A stretch of 64,000 nucleotides of DNA from Owenia fusiformis (lineage: Eukaryota; Annelida; Polychaeta; Sabellida; Oweniidae). The translations under genes and the position numbers were made by a program. Below are positions 31,903 through 46,900 of the stretch, in pieces (the stretch's first letter is position 1; each line of letters starts with the position of its first letter). The notes under the pieces are model-generated. The model was not told the origin of the DNA. It saw nothing but the letters and a program-made list of their open reading frames with translations, and ran no database searches. The stretch is taken from positions 7,464,571 through 7,528,570 of the forward strand of contig CAIIXF020000011.1 in the NCBI GenBank assembly GCA_903813345.2, in the 5' to 3' direction.

Positions 31903-34900
31903 CTAACAACAAATATAATATTATGGGATGTATAACCATAAACTGTCATGGTATGGTTTCAATAGCTAATAAGAAATTAGCGCTGAATGACATCAAGGGG
32001 TTTCAGACATAATTTTAACATAGTTCATTATGAAATCTTTAGTATTCCCCCAAAAAACATTTTATTATTCTTTAAATATTATATATTTGTATGTATGATA
32101 TAATATTATTGAATTCAAAACATGAGATGCTCTTTTGGCTCATCAAGTGCCATCTTCATCATGGACTTCTGTTCTATACTAATTTATTACAATACCCCTG
32201 GTACCAAACTGATTGTTTCTATATAATGTACTAACCAAAACATTTGCTGAGATTTGTCTGTTTGTCAATGAAGACTTTAGAAGAGATCACATTGCCGAAG
32301 GGCAGGAAGGTTTGCATCAGGTCATGGTCACTGAATTCTTGGGGGAGGTGGTAGATGAAAAGATTTGCACCCTCTGGACCTAGAAATAATACAATAAATT
32401 GTTTAAGTCTGATTTAGACTATAGAGCTTGAATTTCTAAATCCATATAGTACTTTATTGTTGTCTTATTGGTACATCTATATATTACAATATCTAATAAT
32501 AATGATAATCAGAGTATTTACATGTATATATAGGGATGAGAAAAGAAAACTAAGAAGCAAGAAATATCAACACAGTATTGTTGAAGCAATGACAACTGTG
32601 TGATATACCCTCATGAAAGCACTCAAGCCTATTCCACATTTTGCTTATCAAGAAAGTGAAAGAACATTGAACTACCATCTCTTCAATTATAATCTTTCAC
32701 TGCATATCTGTTTCCTTCCTCCATTCCTTGTTGACCTCACAGGCCCGTAGCCAGGATTTGCCAAGGGGGGGGGGGGGGTTCAGTTTTCAAAAATTTCCAG
32801 GGGGGGTTCACATTTGACAATTTTGGCCCAAATATTTGCCAAGGGGGGGTTCAGTTTTCAAAAATTTCCAGGGGGGGTTCACATTTGACAATTTTGGCCC
32901 AAATATGGCTGAAATCACTTGAGAAGTGCTCAAAATGGTGAAAAACTGCATGATTTTGAAAGAATTTTCGCCCAAACCCTGCGAACCCCCCTGGCTATGG
33001 GCCTGCCTCGCTGTATAATTCTCAAACATGAGTCATTTAAATTGTTGATATTTACCTTCCGTTTGTTTTCCAGCAGGAGTGTCTGTAGCATTAGCTTGTT
33101 GAAACTGTGCTGCGGCTGCTTGGTTAGTGAATGCTGTAACATAAACCACAATTAGGAGTCAAAATGCCAACTTTGGTCTTTTCTTGTGTTAAATAATAAA
33201 GTATACGATCTACATGCTCCCTCTCTCATTACATTTTTGAAATAGGCCTGTTATAATCAAGTCAGTTGGTCTTATTTAACATATCTGATGAAACCAATTG
33301 CAAATGAATATTCTCAAAAATGTTTCTTTGAACATTAATCGAATTAAATCTAAAATATTCTATTTTAATTTTCAGTTCATTTACTACTCTACATTAAAAT
33401 ATCTTAAATATTGAATTAAAATATTTTCATCACATTTTAAGATATACATGTTTACACAGCATGTAAGTTTACAGAAAAATGTGCATAGAAATATTGAACA
33501 CTGTATTTCAATAGTCTCGTGTTTGTCAAGATGGACAGTTTACACCACAGTCCCAAAATTATATAAAATATCAGCTTAAAGTGAGCTATTTCTCAGGCCT
33601 GTGAGCAAGACTGCACCTCAGAATCAATACAAATCTTCACATAGTTCAAGTAGAAAACATTAGAAATATTTATACAACAGTATATGTAAAATATGTGGGA
33701 TGTGTTACATCTAGATGTGGGAGTTAGTAGGGTTACAACTACTTTTCAACACACCATGCATCAATGATATTTGCCATGCATCAATGATACAAAGCATGCA
33801 TCAATGATACAAATCATGCATCAATGATACAAACCATGGTTCACTGATACAAACCATGCATCAATGATTACATATACCATGCATCAATGATACAAACTAT
33901 GCATCAATGATACAAAGCATGCATCAATGATACACACCATGGTTCATTGATACAAACCATGCATCAATGATACAAACCATGAATCAAAGATACATACAAT
34001 GCATCAATGATACAAATCATGCATCAATGATACAAATCATGGTTCACCACTGATACAAACCATGAATCAAAGATACATATACCATGCATCAATGATACAA
34101 ACCATGCATCAATGATACAAACAATGCATCGATGATACATAACATGCATCAATAATACATAAAATGCATCAATGATACACACCATGCATCGATGATCACT
34201 CTCACTCTAAAACTTGACATCCATACTGAATCTTACAATCTAAAACACCATGAGGCATTCCCCACCAAAATATACCAATCGGTTATTAAGATTTTAGAAC
34301 AACTAACATCAGTCAACATTACAACTATCACAATGTGCTGGGGTTTGTTATTAAGTAATAACAAGAGCTTCCCTAAACATGAACTGGTAAATTACATAAA
34401 TAACATATGGCTTTTATATACCGATTATTTCATACATCATACTTGTTACATAATCTATGAATATCTATAAACCATTGTTAAAATATTCAGTTCATTTCCA
34501 GGGAAAACTCTCTTCTGGCATTGCTTATAATTATACATAAATATTTGTTATTATAACAAAATAATTTTATCAGAATATCACAAAAAGCCACCAACACGTA
34601 ACCAGGGCATCTTAATTTACTTTATCATATACAATATGTACCAGAATGGTGGTTGTTTACAGCAACAAGTGTGTGCTTTAAACCAATCAGTTACCATAAT
34701 GGACTTTTCAATTGAGATACTCAAGACCAGGGGTGAAATTTTGGTGTGAATGAGGTATCTACCCAGATACCATAAAACACATTGGGTGAACTTTTATAAT
34801 TATGTCAAAGGACCCTAAAGTTTGTGAAATATGTCACAGCTGTGTGAAATATGCCACAGCTGTATGAAACATGTCACTGCTGTGGGAAACATATGGCAAC

Positions 34901-37900
34901 TGTGGGAAACAAGTTACTGCTGTGTCAAAGATAGAACAACTTTGTGGAACAAGTTCATCAGAATTAAGCTTACCTTTAAATACAGGGTGGGCCAAAAAAA
35001 CGCCACTTTTTTTTCAAGACACTACAACTTTTTTATTTTCCAACCTACATACCCCAAATTTTGCAGTTATATAGTGCCAGGGGTTCTTAGTAATAATATA
35101 AGGTAAAAAGTCCTTCAACTTGGATTATATTTCATCTAAAAGAGGAGTTCAATTGGTCCGTCACCCTATTTGATGATATATTTTAGTTTTAGTCGCCTTG
35201 CTGATATAGCAGTATCAATGAAATGTTAGCTAAGTTTTTTTCAACCTGTCTTAATTGCCAGCTTTAGTTGAGCAATTTTCTAGATTGGATGCCTTCATTC
35301 AATCTCCTGGAAACCTTTCCATACCCTATATTCACTGGGGTTTGCATCAGGGCTATCAGCTTGGTGATCATCAGGCTGTATCAGTTCAGGAACATTTTGC
35401 AAATTATGCTTATTTCTCATGGCACACCACATGTTTAAGTGAGACACTGGTGACATATTTTATTCAAGTAAAGGTTTATAATTCATGATCCATGGCTAGA
35501 TAACAACCTCAAGTTTCATTTGGTATGCAAATTATGAATTTGTCTCAAAAATTAAAAAAGTTATAGCATTTTGAAAAAAAAGGGTCGTTTTTTTGGCCCA
35601 CCCTGTATATAGCAGCTGTTCTCAGCTGTAGGATATAAATGTGTCACATCTGAGTGTATGGGGCACGAAATAACTATAAACACATCACAAGTGTGGAACA
35701 TAAAACTCTAGTTTACTGGCACAATTCAGACAGACACAATACTGTTCATATTTTGCCCCTCAATCTTCTTATTATGTGGATTATTCCAAGAAGTATCATA
35801 CCAGATTACAATTCCCAAAATTCAACTGTCATTCATGATGTTACTCGGCGACAGCTCAATTTCACAAATTGTGATTCATAATATTTTCCAGAAATTTCAG
35901 CCATAGAGAATTGGATTTGTAGATGGAATATCAAGTGGCAATTGATACAAAGCTTTAGATAGAAGAATATGGTATTTCAAAGGATTTAGTTTTAAGGGGT
36001 TTGGGCCAGTAAACTTAACAACAGGGTTCAACGGCAAACATCCGCAAACACAAAATAATCTAGGGTGACGATAATATGGGAATTTTACCTTGTGACAAAA
36101 TACCGGACAAACCTGCGTATTGCTGAATTCCCGAATATAGAGCCTCCATCCCCGTTTGAGATGTGGTGGCGCCCCCTATACCATTCATGCCTGTGAGACT
36201 GCTGTTACCATTTAATTGGGCAAGACCATTGAATGTACTGTTCGTGGTATTCGTACCTGCCATGCTACCTGTAAAATAATGAACAAATATTACAATTCTG
36301 AATTATTTCAGGCATAAAAATGAAAGTAAAGGACTATAAAAAAGAATAGGGCTTTTAATATCAAGTTTAAACAAGGCATTAACATGCTAAATGTCACCAC
36401 TTGCCATTTGTTACAGACACTGACTGCCAAATGCTAAATGCCGAACGCTATCAGTAAAGAGGTTGGAGACTAGAACAATATATCAAAACTTGTGGTGATG
36501 ACATAAAAATAATAATTTAAAAAAAATTCTAAATGCTCTTCTTTAGTTTTCTTCATATTTAATATTCTTTCATTTCCAATATATGAACAGTGTATTCAGT
36601 TAAATATTGAAACATTAGACATACAGTTAAATGGGTGATACAAGCAAGCAAAGGCAGATAAAATTGTAATATGCATGTACATAACATATGCTGGTGCGAT
36701 CAATAATGCACACATGTGTCAAGCAGATTGCTCTGGCAAACGATAGGTTCAAATTCATATCGTTTTTGAATCTATCTGTTTGCACATGTTTTGCAATGGG
36801 TTCGAGTTAAGCAACCACTCTTGAATTGCGTTTGAATTAAGCGACTATTCTAACATGTCTCACCATTAAATAGGCCTTGTTGTTTTCCTATTAGTGCAGC
36901 TTGTTAAAAAAGCAAATATATTTGATTTTTATATTAATAGCACATTAGGTATAAAAGCAACATGTCTTAAGATTACTCATCATAGCAGGGGATCTACAGA
37001 AATAAAGTAAATGGGCCCTCAAAAAATCCCATTTCTGTGTTGGGTATAGTGAGCGAGACCTCAAGACATGAGGTATCAGCTTAAAAAGGTAAAACAAATA
37101 TATGGATCTGATCTCAAATAGATCCCCAAAGCAAAAGTATTTCTTGTAGGACAACAAGCCTACAATCAAAGAAATTGCATTTTGACCGAATTACCAATCA
37201 AATACATTAAACCTGGTTACTTTTACTACCTATAAGCCTAATAATTATTTTTAGTTTGTGCTCTTGTGATTTGATGACATTTATAATACAAGGCATTAAC
37301 ATGCAAAATGTCACCACCTGCCATTTGTTACAGACACGGACAACCAAATGCTGTTACCAATCCCAAGTGCCACACTCTCCATAAAAAAGTTGGAGACTAT
37401 AACAATATGTCACCATTTCTGGTGTTGACATAATAATAAATGCAATCAAATACTAATATCTACGTGAAGATAAATCAAGAATTTCTCACTATTTTCAAAA
37501 CTAAATAGTAGATCCATTCACCAGGTAATATGTACATGTAGTTGATAATTAGCTTCAACGCACAATTGCTTATCAAAGTGCCCAAAATCTAAATCAACTG
37601 ATGCACGCATTTAGTTAAGTGATTAACAAGACCTGCAAACCATTGAAATCAAGCTCAGAATTCCAAAGCCAACCAAGCAGTATACACTTTCAAAGATGTG
37701 CCATAATTATCGAAAATAAGGCAGAACAAATTCCAGCCCAAAACTAACAGAGGATATTATGTTACTACAAATGATGAGTTATGACTGAGTGGAAATAAAT
37801 CTGAGATGGACAGAGAGATCTGTTGTAGTGATTCATAAAGATAAAAAAACTTATATACACCAACTAAACCCTGCATACAGTATTTCATTTATACCTTTGA

Positions 37901-40900
37901 AGTAGTAAGCATGCACCATAGCATGGAAAAATCAAAATAAAACATTATTTTCTCCATAATTACACACTTTTTAAATATGCATTGTGGATGACTTTCATGT
38001 TTGAAATCTTAAAGGTGATAGTGTCAACAAAGAAAAGTGTGTTGTTGAAAGCAAAAGCTTATTCAGTGAAGCCCAAAATAACAAGATTAGACGCAATAAA
38101 ATAAAGCCAAAGCTCAATTCCAAGGTAAAGCTCCAAAATTATGTAACACTCCACTTCAAGATAAAGTTTTAACACAAGTTAAAGCTACACTTCAGGGTAA
38201 AGCTCTAACATGAAGAGGCTCTACTTCGAGATAAAACTCTCAAATCAAGGTAAAGCCATTAATTCAAGGACCCTTAGGCAAGACTTCACTTGTGTTAAAG
38301 CTCAACAATAAGATAAAGCTCCAAATGAAAAGCTCAACATTTCTAGATAAAGCTCCACATGAAGGTGAAGCTTCACTTTAAAGTGCAGCTCCACCTAGTG
38401 GAAGAATTGCCCACCTGTGCTAGGGGACACGGATGTGCTACCTGGAATTATAATGTGACATTTAGCCAGTATTATAGTATCATCTAGATTAGAGAACCAT
38501 GCTGAATATTACTCTATAATCATGTCTATTCCATTCCATTAAACAACTCGAAAACTCAATTGAAGTTACTGATTTTCAATCTGTTCTTATGGATGTGTTT
38601 TTTCACAGTCAGAAATATACACAATTTGTGTCACCCCCTCATCATATTTTAATCAATAGCTTAAATATATAAATTTGGAGCAAGCTCATTAATACATGTA
38701 TGTCTGTTTCATTTTTCATTTTTGCTTCCGATTCCACTCTTTATATTCAGGGATTTAATTCAAAACATGACCCTCTCAGCATTTTTCTCATTGAAGTACA
38801 GTCAGAGGGACACTTATGATTTGCCAATTACAATTTTTTATAATTCATTAGCAAAATGTAAAGTTTCTCTCAATACCCAAAGTTCAGTGATATAATTACG
38901 TCTTAAATAAAAGCCAAGGGGTTCAGTCAAACACCAATGTGTCAGATTTTGTTATAGAATCATTGTTATATTAGGTGATAGATGATAAAACAAACACAGA
39001 TGACAATCTCAACCTTAGGTTTTATAAGAAAAAAACATTGTATTTTAACCCAGGCTCTAGCAATAATAATAATAACAATACAGTCTAACACAAAGCACCA
39101 AGAAATGGCTTGAGTTATCCCTTCATCCATTTATGGGTTATTAAAATACCATGTTTTCTTGGGGTTGTGGACTTGACTGAGAAAGCAAGGAATTAAAGTA
39201 AAGCTAGCAATAATTTTTCCTTTGAGTGTACTTCTCAAAATTATAATCTTGAAAGTATCTTAAATATGGGTTTCCAAACATTTATAGTGCAACAATTACA
39301 CTACTTAATACTATATAATAATATATATTAAGTATATATGCTATATGCATGGGTGTTGTGGTATATCATAAAGGTTCATGCTGAATGTTAACCTTTCTTA
39401 AGTTTTAGAAAGTTTTTATATTCAGCATCAATCTTTTACAGGGTCCTTAAATCTACACATACAAGTACAAAACACTATCCAGGAGGCAGAAATCATCCTG
39501 GGAATCGTAAAATCTACTTTTCACTATGTTGCTATGGTAAAAGACTACTGTTTCTATGGAAACCAGTATGGATGCTACATTAACCAGTATGGTTGCTATG
39601 GTAACTGGGCTAACCTGATGTTGGCATGGCAGCAGCAGTTGTAGGACTAGCAGCAGCAACAGCAAACTGGGAAGGGAGACTTGGAACACTTACTAAACTC
39701 TGGCCACCTTAAATAGAAACACAAATACATAGTAACAGCTTGTTACTATGGTAACCAATGGTCTGACATCAAGGTGCCCTAAAATGGTTACAAACACTTA
39801 ACATCCTAAATGAAAAGGAAATAAAAATACTGACTGATACTAACATGAAGCGTCAAAAGTAACAGTGCTTATACATAAAACTGTCAAAAATAACCTATGA
39901 TTTCTACCTCCTGTTTAAGACACATAGCTTATACTATAGACATGTTTACAACTTAACAAAACATAAAAAGGTTAGCAACAGATTCTCAAAACTCAAACAC
40001 AAAACATTAACACAAAAACATCAAAGCAAGAATGCACAACAGAATTATAATTTAATTCCTTACCTGGGCTATAGGGGGCACTACCGGGAGTGTTTGTGAT
40101 ATTCGCTAAGGCCGCAAGATTCTGTAAGTTCTGGAGATTTTGTAAGCTCGCTACGTCACCTGTAACCATAGTAACAGCTTCTGTAACCAATCAGAAATAT
40201 ATCAGTATTTTGACATTAATATGAATCAACCATGATTAAATCAAGATTGATAGTATTTCAGAATCATACTAAAACTGCTCAAGAAACTTGAAGCAACATC
40301 TACTAAATTTGATGCATAATGAAGTTCTTATTAAATGTTATGCAATATGACCTTTTCACCACTTGCTGTTTCATCCCATCTACATGAGTATGCTAAAATT
40401 AAATGATGGTATAAACAGTTTTAATCATGTGTTTGTCTACTAAAATCAACACGGCACAAAATATACCAAAAAGTCATGCTGTCTAAATGAAAAAAACAAA
40501 AACAGACTTTCAAATAAAAAGGTCATTTGCATAAACTGTTCATGAGGCAAAACATGAAAATCTCAAATACTGAAGTTGAATAAGTGATGAAATTAACGTG
40601 ACTTAAAAAATCCGAGACACATTTCATCAGAGATTTAACTTCTCGATTTTGGCCAGATAAATTGAACGAAAATTCATATTTTGCATTTCAGAATGCTTAT
40701 GATGCAGTAAAACCATGTTTGCCAATCTGGTAGGCTACAAAGCAATGAAAGCAGGCAGAATTAGTGGCAGCTTGCGTCATAACTAGAGACACATACAGTA
40801 TAACACGGACACATCACAACATCAAAGACACACCAACTTATACTGTACGACACTTAAACTTATAATATGACACACAAACTTATGGTATGACACACAAACT

Positions 40901-43900
40901 TACTTCAACAAAAACATCACTACACATAACTGAAGTGAATTGAACATCGAGGACTGACAAATAAGATTTAACAGTCTCTTGATAATATCCGAAAATGATC
41001 ATGTTACTAGACAAAATTTCTTGTTTTGTACGATTGGAGAGTAGTAGCGCTTTGTAATTCAGAGTGTATTATTATAAAAAATCATATTTTTGAAATTAAT
41101 CTTCTAGTATCTTCTAGTAATTAATCTTTTAATCTTCTACGATAATCGAATTTTGTACAAATGCCATCATCATTCATTTTAAGCTACACTGGAAGATTAT
41201 GCTGCATAAACTATTATATCATACGCTAACTAAAGCAAAGTTACGGCAATGTATAAAGCGCAATTAAGCAAAGTCCACACACATGAAGAACACACAAACA
41301 GAGAACAATGTACAAACACAAATGGCAATTTCAATACATGTGAATTCAAATTCAATTTAAAAATAATTCTTCAAATACTAAAATAAAGCTGTTGTTTCAA
41401 CATTAACAACATCCCACCCATTAATACATAAACTTCACATTTATTTCATCCACATTTAACTTGAAACAGACATCATAAAGACAAACAATTAAATCATTAA
41501 TTCAATAAACATACACAAATAGAACATGTTGAATCATCAGGTGTATCAATTTGTAAATTACATAATTTTGAACAAAAGTTTCATTTTTAAAAGAGCTCAC
41601 TGGGACATTTCTAAGACTTTTATTTCTTCTCATTTCCAGAATTTAAAGAACCTGTGCCTACAAAGAGGGGAAGGAAAGTTGTGGGACACAAAGGGTATTT
41701 GGTAGATAAGATATGGGACAAATAAATGATGGAGAAATATTTCAAAGAAACATCATGTTCTTTTGTATATTTACTGAATCAACAATCCATGCATGCAGAA
41801 ACAATCTATTTGGATGAGAAAAACAGAAGAGTTAAAATATGATTATGTTGACTGATATTATAACACTGTACTCTAGCAAATTCTTGAAAATTGATAAAAA
41901 AGATTTGAAACTTTCTTCTTTGCATTTTCAAATGTTTTTAACCGAAGTACTCATAAATGTGAATTAGAAGCATTAACCTGAACTCATATGTACAAACATA
42001 TATATCCTTTTCATTATTTAGCATTCAATAAAATGAAACATGTGTTTGACATTAACCAATAGTTGTTCAAATAAATAAACTTAATGGTTTAATATAACGC
42101 TTATGCCAGACAACAGGTGCTTTTTTATATAACAATCGTACAATAAATTATATCATTTTTTCAAATAAATCAACATCATTATGAACATTAGACATTCTAA
42201 ACCATGTTTTCTATTGTTTGACTATGTATTGTATGTTACAGTTTTCAATTTTACACTTTATATTTAATGAATCAAATAATTAAACATGATTATGAATGAT
42301 CTTATATTATAACATTTCCACATTTCAAGGTTTTCAATAATTAATATCAGCATTACATTTTGACTTGATTTGAGTTTAACAATGTTTGTTGGATATGAAT
42401 TTTTAGATTTTACAACTTGTAATGAATATGTGTTTATAAATAATTATTAAATCTCATCCAAACAGATTGTCATATGATTAATGGTATATAAATATACAGT
42501 TTATATATGATCTACGCAGGCAGCCATGTACCTGAACCATTACTAGTAGGTGGCGCCGCCGTGCCATTCCCGCCATTAGAGCTGTTTGTGTTACTCAGGC
42601 CGAGTAGATTTCCTAGTGCAGCTGCGATACCTAGAGAAGTGCGAGAAATAATGCAAAGAGGCATGAATGATCGATGTTTGGATGTATGGATCATCAAGAA
42701 GCTCAAGGCACATGGATGGAACTAAATTATACATGGTTTCTAATGTGCTATTACAATAGCAGAGGCAAGGGTTTGTCAATTTTGATAAAATTCACGGAAA
42801 AAGCCATGTAGCAAAAATATATAAATATTGGCAATTTGGCAAATTTATATGACAGGCAAGCTTGAAATAAGCTTTAAAAAGGAAAAAAGTATGCATCTTT
42901 TATTAAAGAAAAGCCAATATATATCTGATCATAAAATATATGAAATAAATGTCTGAAATATTAAATGATATAGACGAACATTGATAAACACACAGTTTCA
43001 GATATCACATCAAAACATAAATAATAAATACACAAACACCAACCATAAGGCAATGTTTTTACATGTATGATATATAAGCTTCAACTAGAAGCCTCAAACA
43101 ATACAGCCACAAATAAATATAAACAAAAAATATATAAATAATAAAATAAAAAATATTAATTATACAACTAAAAATGAAACTGATAAAAATAGAAATGAAA
43201 ATACTAGAAATTGCATCACTGTGAGACAGATGTTTGATTATAATACAATGTGTAAAGCTTGGTCACATGTGGGTGGATACTGACAATAATATACAGTACA
43301 TGTCACAACTAACCCCATAATAACAATGTTACGCCTTTAAATGTGCGTATTATATTTATATGGTATCGCAACTAATTAAAGTTCAGTAAACACTAAAAGA
43401 ACTAGATAAGAAAAATATAATTTCATCAATCTGTAGAAATGCCAATCTTTTCCACTTTTTGGGCAGGAAACTATAGATTTTTCTTGGTTTCAAGTACAAT
43501 TTTTTAATTGGTCTAAGATACCAAGGAATCAACAAGGAATCAATGAAATTCCTCAGAGTACACACACGAATCAAGTGTTTGCTTGAGTCAAGTATTGAAA
43601 CAAGAGTTGTTATTCGCAAAAAAATATGAAATGCTGAGTAAGGGATTTCAGTTGAACTGTTGAAATGTAGGGTTAGTTATGAGTTGAACTGTAATGCAGC
43701 TTTTTACAAAATGTAATGTAGCTGTATTGAATTACAAATATATGAGGTAATGCAGCTTATTACATTAGGGTTACTTGCATACATAATGGGCAATGTAGCT
43801 ACTTAGACTACTAAAATGCAGCTACTAGGATAGAAGAAATAGCAGGAAAATGCAGTAATAAACATACCATTGGTGTAGCTACTTACAATAGTGAAAAAGT

Positions 43901-46900
43901 GTAATGCAGCTATGCTACAGTAGTGTAATGGAGCTTTGACAATAGTATGACAGTTACAAGGGTGTAATACAGCAACTTACAATAGTGTATATATCTACAT
44001 GTAGGAGGGTGTATTGCAGCTATCTACACAGGTGTCATACAGCTACAAGAGTTGATGCAGCTACTTACACTAGTGTAGTGCAGCTATACTATTATAAAAC
44101 AGTTATTTACAATAGTGAATGCAGCTGTAGAAGAGTGTAATGCAGCTGTATACACCAGTGTACAACAGCTATATGGGTTTATTTCAGCTACATACAATAT
44201 TGTAATACAGCTTGAAGGGTGAAATGCAGCTATATACATACACTCGTGTAGTGCAGCTATACAGGTATACTGCAGCTGCTTACAATAGTGTAGTATCACT
44301 ACAAAGGAGTAATGCAGCTACTTACCTGGGTTGCTGCCAGCTGCTACAGAGGCAGCTGCTGCTGTGATAAGCTGCTGGAGGGCAAGGGCATTAATTCCTA
44401 CAATAACCAGAGCTCCCATTAGATTACACTGGACAGAAAGGGGTTAACAGATGCATGGGCTTGGATGGCAAGGGCATTAATTCCTACAATAACCAGAGCT
44501 CCCATTAGATTACACTGGACAGAAAGGGGCTTGGATGGCAAGGGCATTAATTCCTACAATAACCAGAGCTCCCATTAGATTACATTGGACAGAAAGGGTT
44601 AATGGATGCATGGGCTTGGGGGGCATGAGATTAATTCCTACAATAACCAGAACTCCCATTAGATTACACTGGGCAGGAAAGGGTTAATGGATGCATGGGC
44701 TTGGGGGGCAAGAGATTAATTCCTACAATAACCAGAATTCCCATAAGATTACACAGAGTTAATAGTTGCATTGGCCTTGCGGGCAAGGGCATTAATTCCT
44801 ATAATAACCAGAACTCCCATCAGATTACAAAGGACGGGGAAAAGGTTAATGATTGCATTGGCTTTGAGGGCAAGGGCATTAATTCCTACAATAACCAGAG
44901 CTCCAATTAGATTACATTGGACAGGAAAGGGTTAATAGAAGAGGCCTTATCTCAAAATAATATCAGTTACAATTCTTAAATTTCACAATTGTCTCATGAT
45001 TTTGCCAGAACTTAGCTGAATTTCACAATTCTGATTAAAGAATATATCACAAAACAGCTACTATTGTTCTCTTGCTATATACTGTTGACCATCCATCAGG
45101 ACAAAAAGAGTTAATAATGACATCATGGTAAAATCATGAATCAGTTAAATTTTATGAATTGTGTTCTCTGATACATTTGCAAACTAGTGTATTTATTTAG
45201 GATTAAACTATGTTGAATCAGTTATCTAGAAGTGAAAGTATGAGGTTAATACACAAATTAAGCATTAAATAGTTTCTAAAATATTTTAGTCTACAAAGGA
45301 TGGAAGATTTATAAGTTTCAATGATATTCTCTATACATAAAGGCTTCTCTGAGAATTCCTAAAAAGAACCTCAATGATACAAATAAAGCTATTTGTGTTA
45401 AGTCTAGCAAGGGTTAATTTGAGCCATAACCTGGAGCAATGCATGGGACTGTGGATAAGTAGTCTATAGTTTACTGTAATGCTTTTGCAATACTACAGGC
45501 TATGCACAGCAACAAAAAATATATTAACATGTATATAGCTAGCTACAGGTTCAGTAAAACCAGATCATGTGAACACCTGAATAATATTTATGCCAAACCC
45601 AGACTTGAGCCGGGGAGGGGTCAGCGCCAAAAAGTTTTTTCAAAATCATGCTGTTTTTCACCATTTTGAGAACTTTTCAAATGATTTTGGGTCAAAGTTG
45701 TCAAATGTGAATCCCTGGATTTTTTTGAAAAGTGAATCCCTTAGCAAAAGCTGGCTACAAGCCTAGAACCCAAATTCCAATAATTTTAGCAAAACATTCT
45801 ACCCCTTAAAATGTGAAAACCCCTTAAAATGTGAAAACTACGAGAATAATGTTCACATAAGAACGTTTTACTAATGAATACAAGAACTAGCGTATTAGCA
45901 CATATTTTGTTATCTACTACAATTATACATGATTTTATTTGTAATTTGCCAGCCTTTCACAGGAGAATTGATTGATTCTGCACAATTGTGCATAACTTTT
46001 TGACTGGTCCTCATAATAAATGTACTTCCCCAGATTGATTTTAATTGCTTTAATATTTTGTTTATCAATTAATTTTTGAAGAATTTTCTGAATTTAAAAT
46101 TACAATTGCACATTGAGTCTCCTATGAAAGGCATTTACTTTTCATTGTACAAACAAACATTTCTAAGATAAGACAAACATTACAGACTTATTTCTTGTTT
46201 CTATTTCCACCACCTTTTTCTTTGAAAAATTTGAGAATTCATCATAATATTGTGACATCTTGTTAACTAATAGATCGATGAGGATAGACACACATATATG
46301 CAAGATGACCTGGCCATTACTGGTTGTGTAGAAAAAAATTCATATTTCTAAAATCTGATAGACTTCAAATTCATTTGAAGATTTGAGACCTTTCAAGTGA
46401 TAAATATATTATGTTTAAAAATAAAACTGATCGTGAATGATTTACTCACAGAATATTTTTCCCATAACACAGAGATGGCCTTAGCACTGCAAAAAATACA
46501 GGGTGTCCAAATATGTGTACAACACCCTGTATTTCAGAAAATGTATTATATGATTGATCTAGATACATCATGTATAGATGGCGACTAACCTGGTTGGTTG
46601 GCAAGGTTACCGAATGCATTGACATTTCCACCCGAAGCTGCTTGTTGAAGTAACTGAAATAGTAAAAAAAAGAGAAAGTTTATTTTTCTTGAAGGCAATT
46701 GAAGAATTGACATTGTAAACTTTGTGATATATGTTATTGTATATTCATGTAAAATATTGTTGTATACTTACTGCATGCTATTATAATATGTTATAGTATA
46801 CTAATGTCTTATTGTAAGATATAATTGTATACTTACTGCATGGTATTGTAATATGTTATTGTATAAGTATAGCGAGATATTGTAATATCTTTATAGTTAC

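Noticed and set aside
41640-41700. Minus-strand acceptor CCCCTCTTTGTAG followed by GCACAG and GTTCTT, as a 6 nt CELF microexon
   Set aside because: The phase would fit, but the exon is too small and the donor too weak to claim without transcript data.
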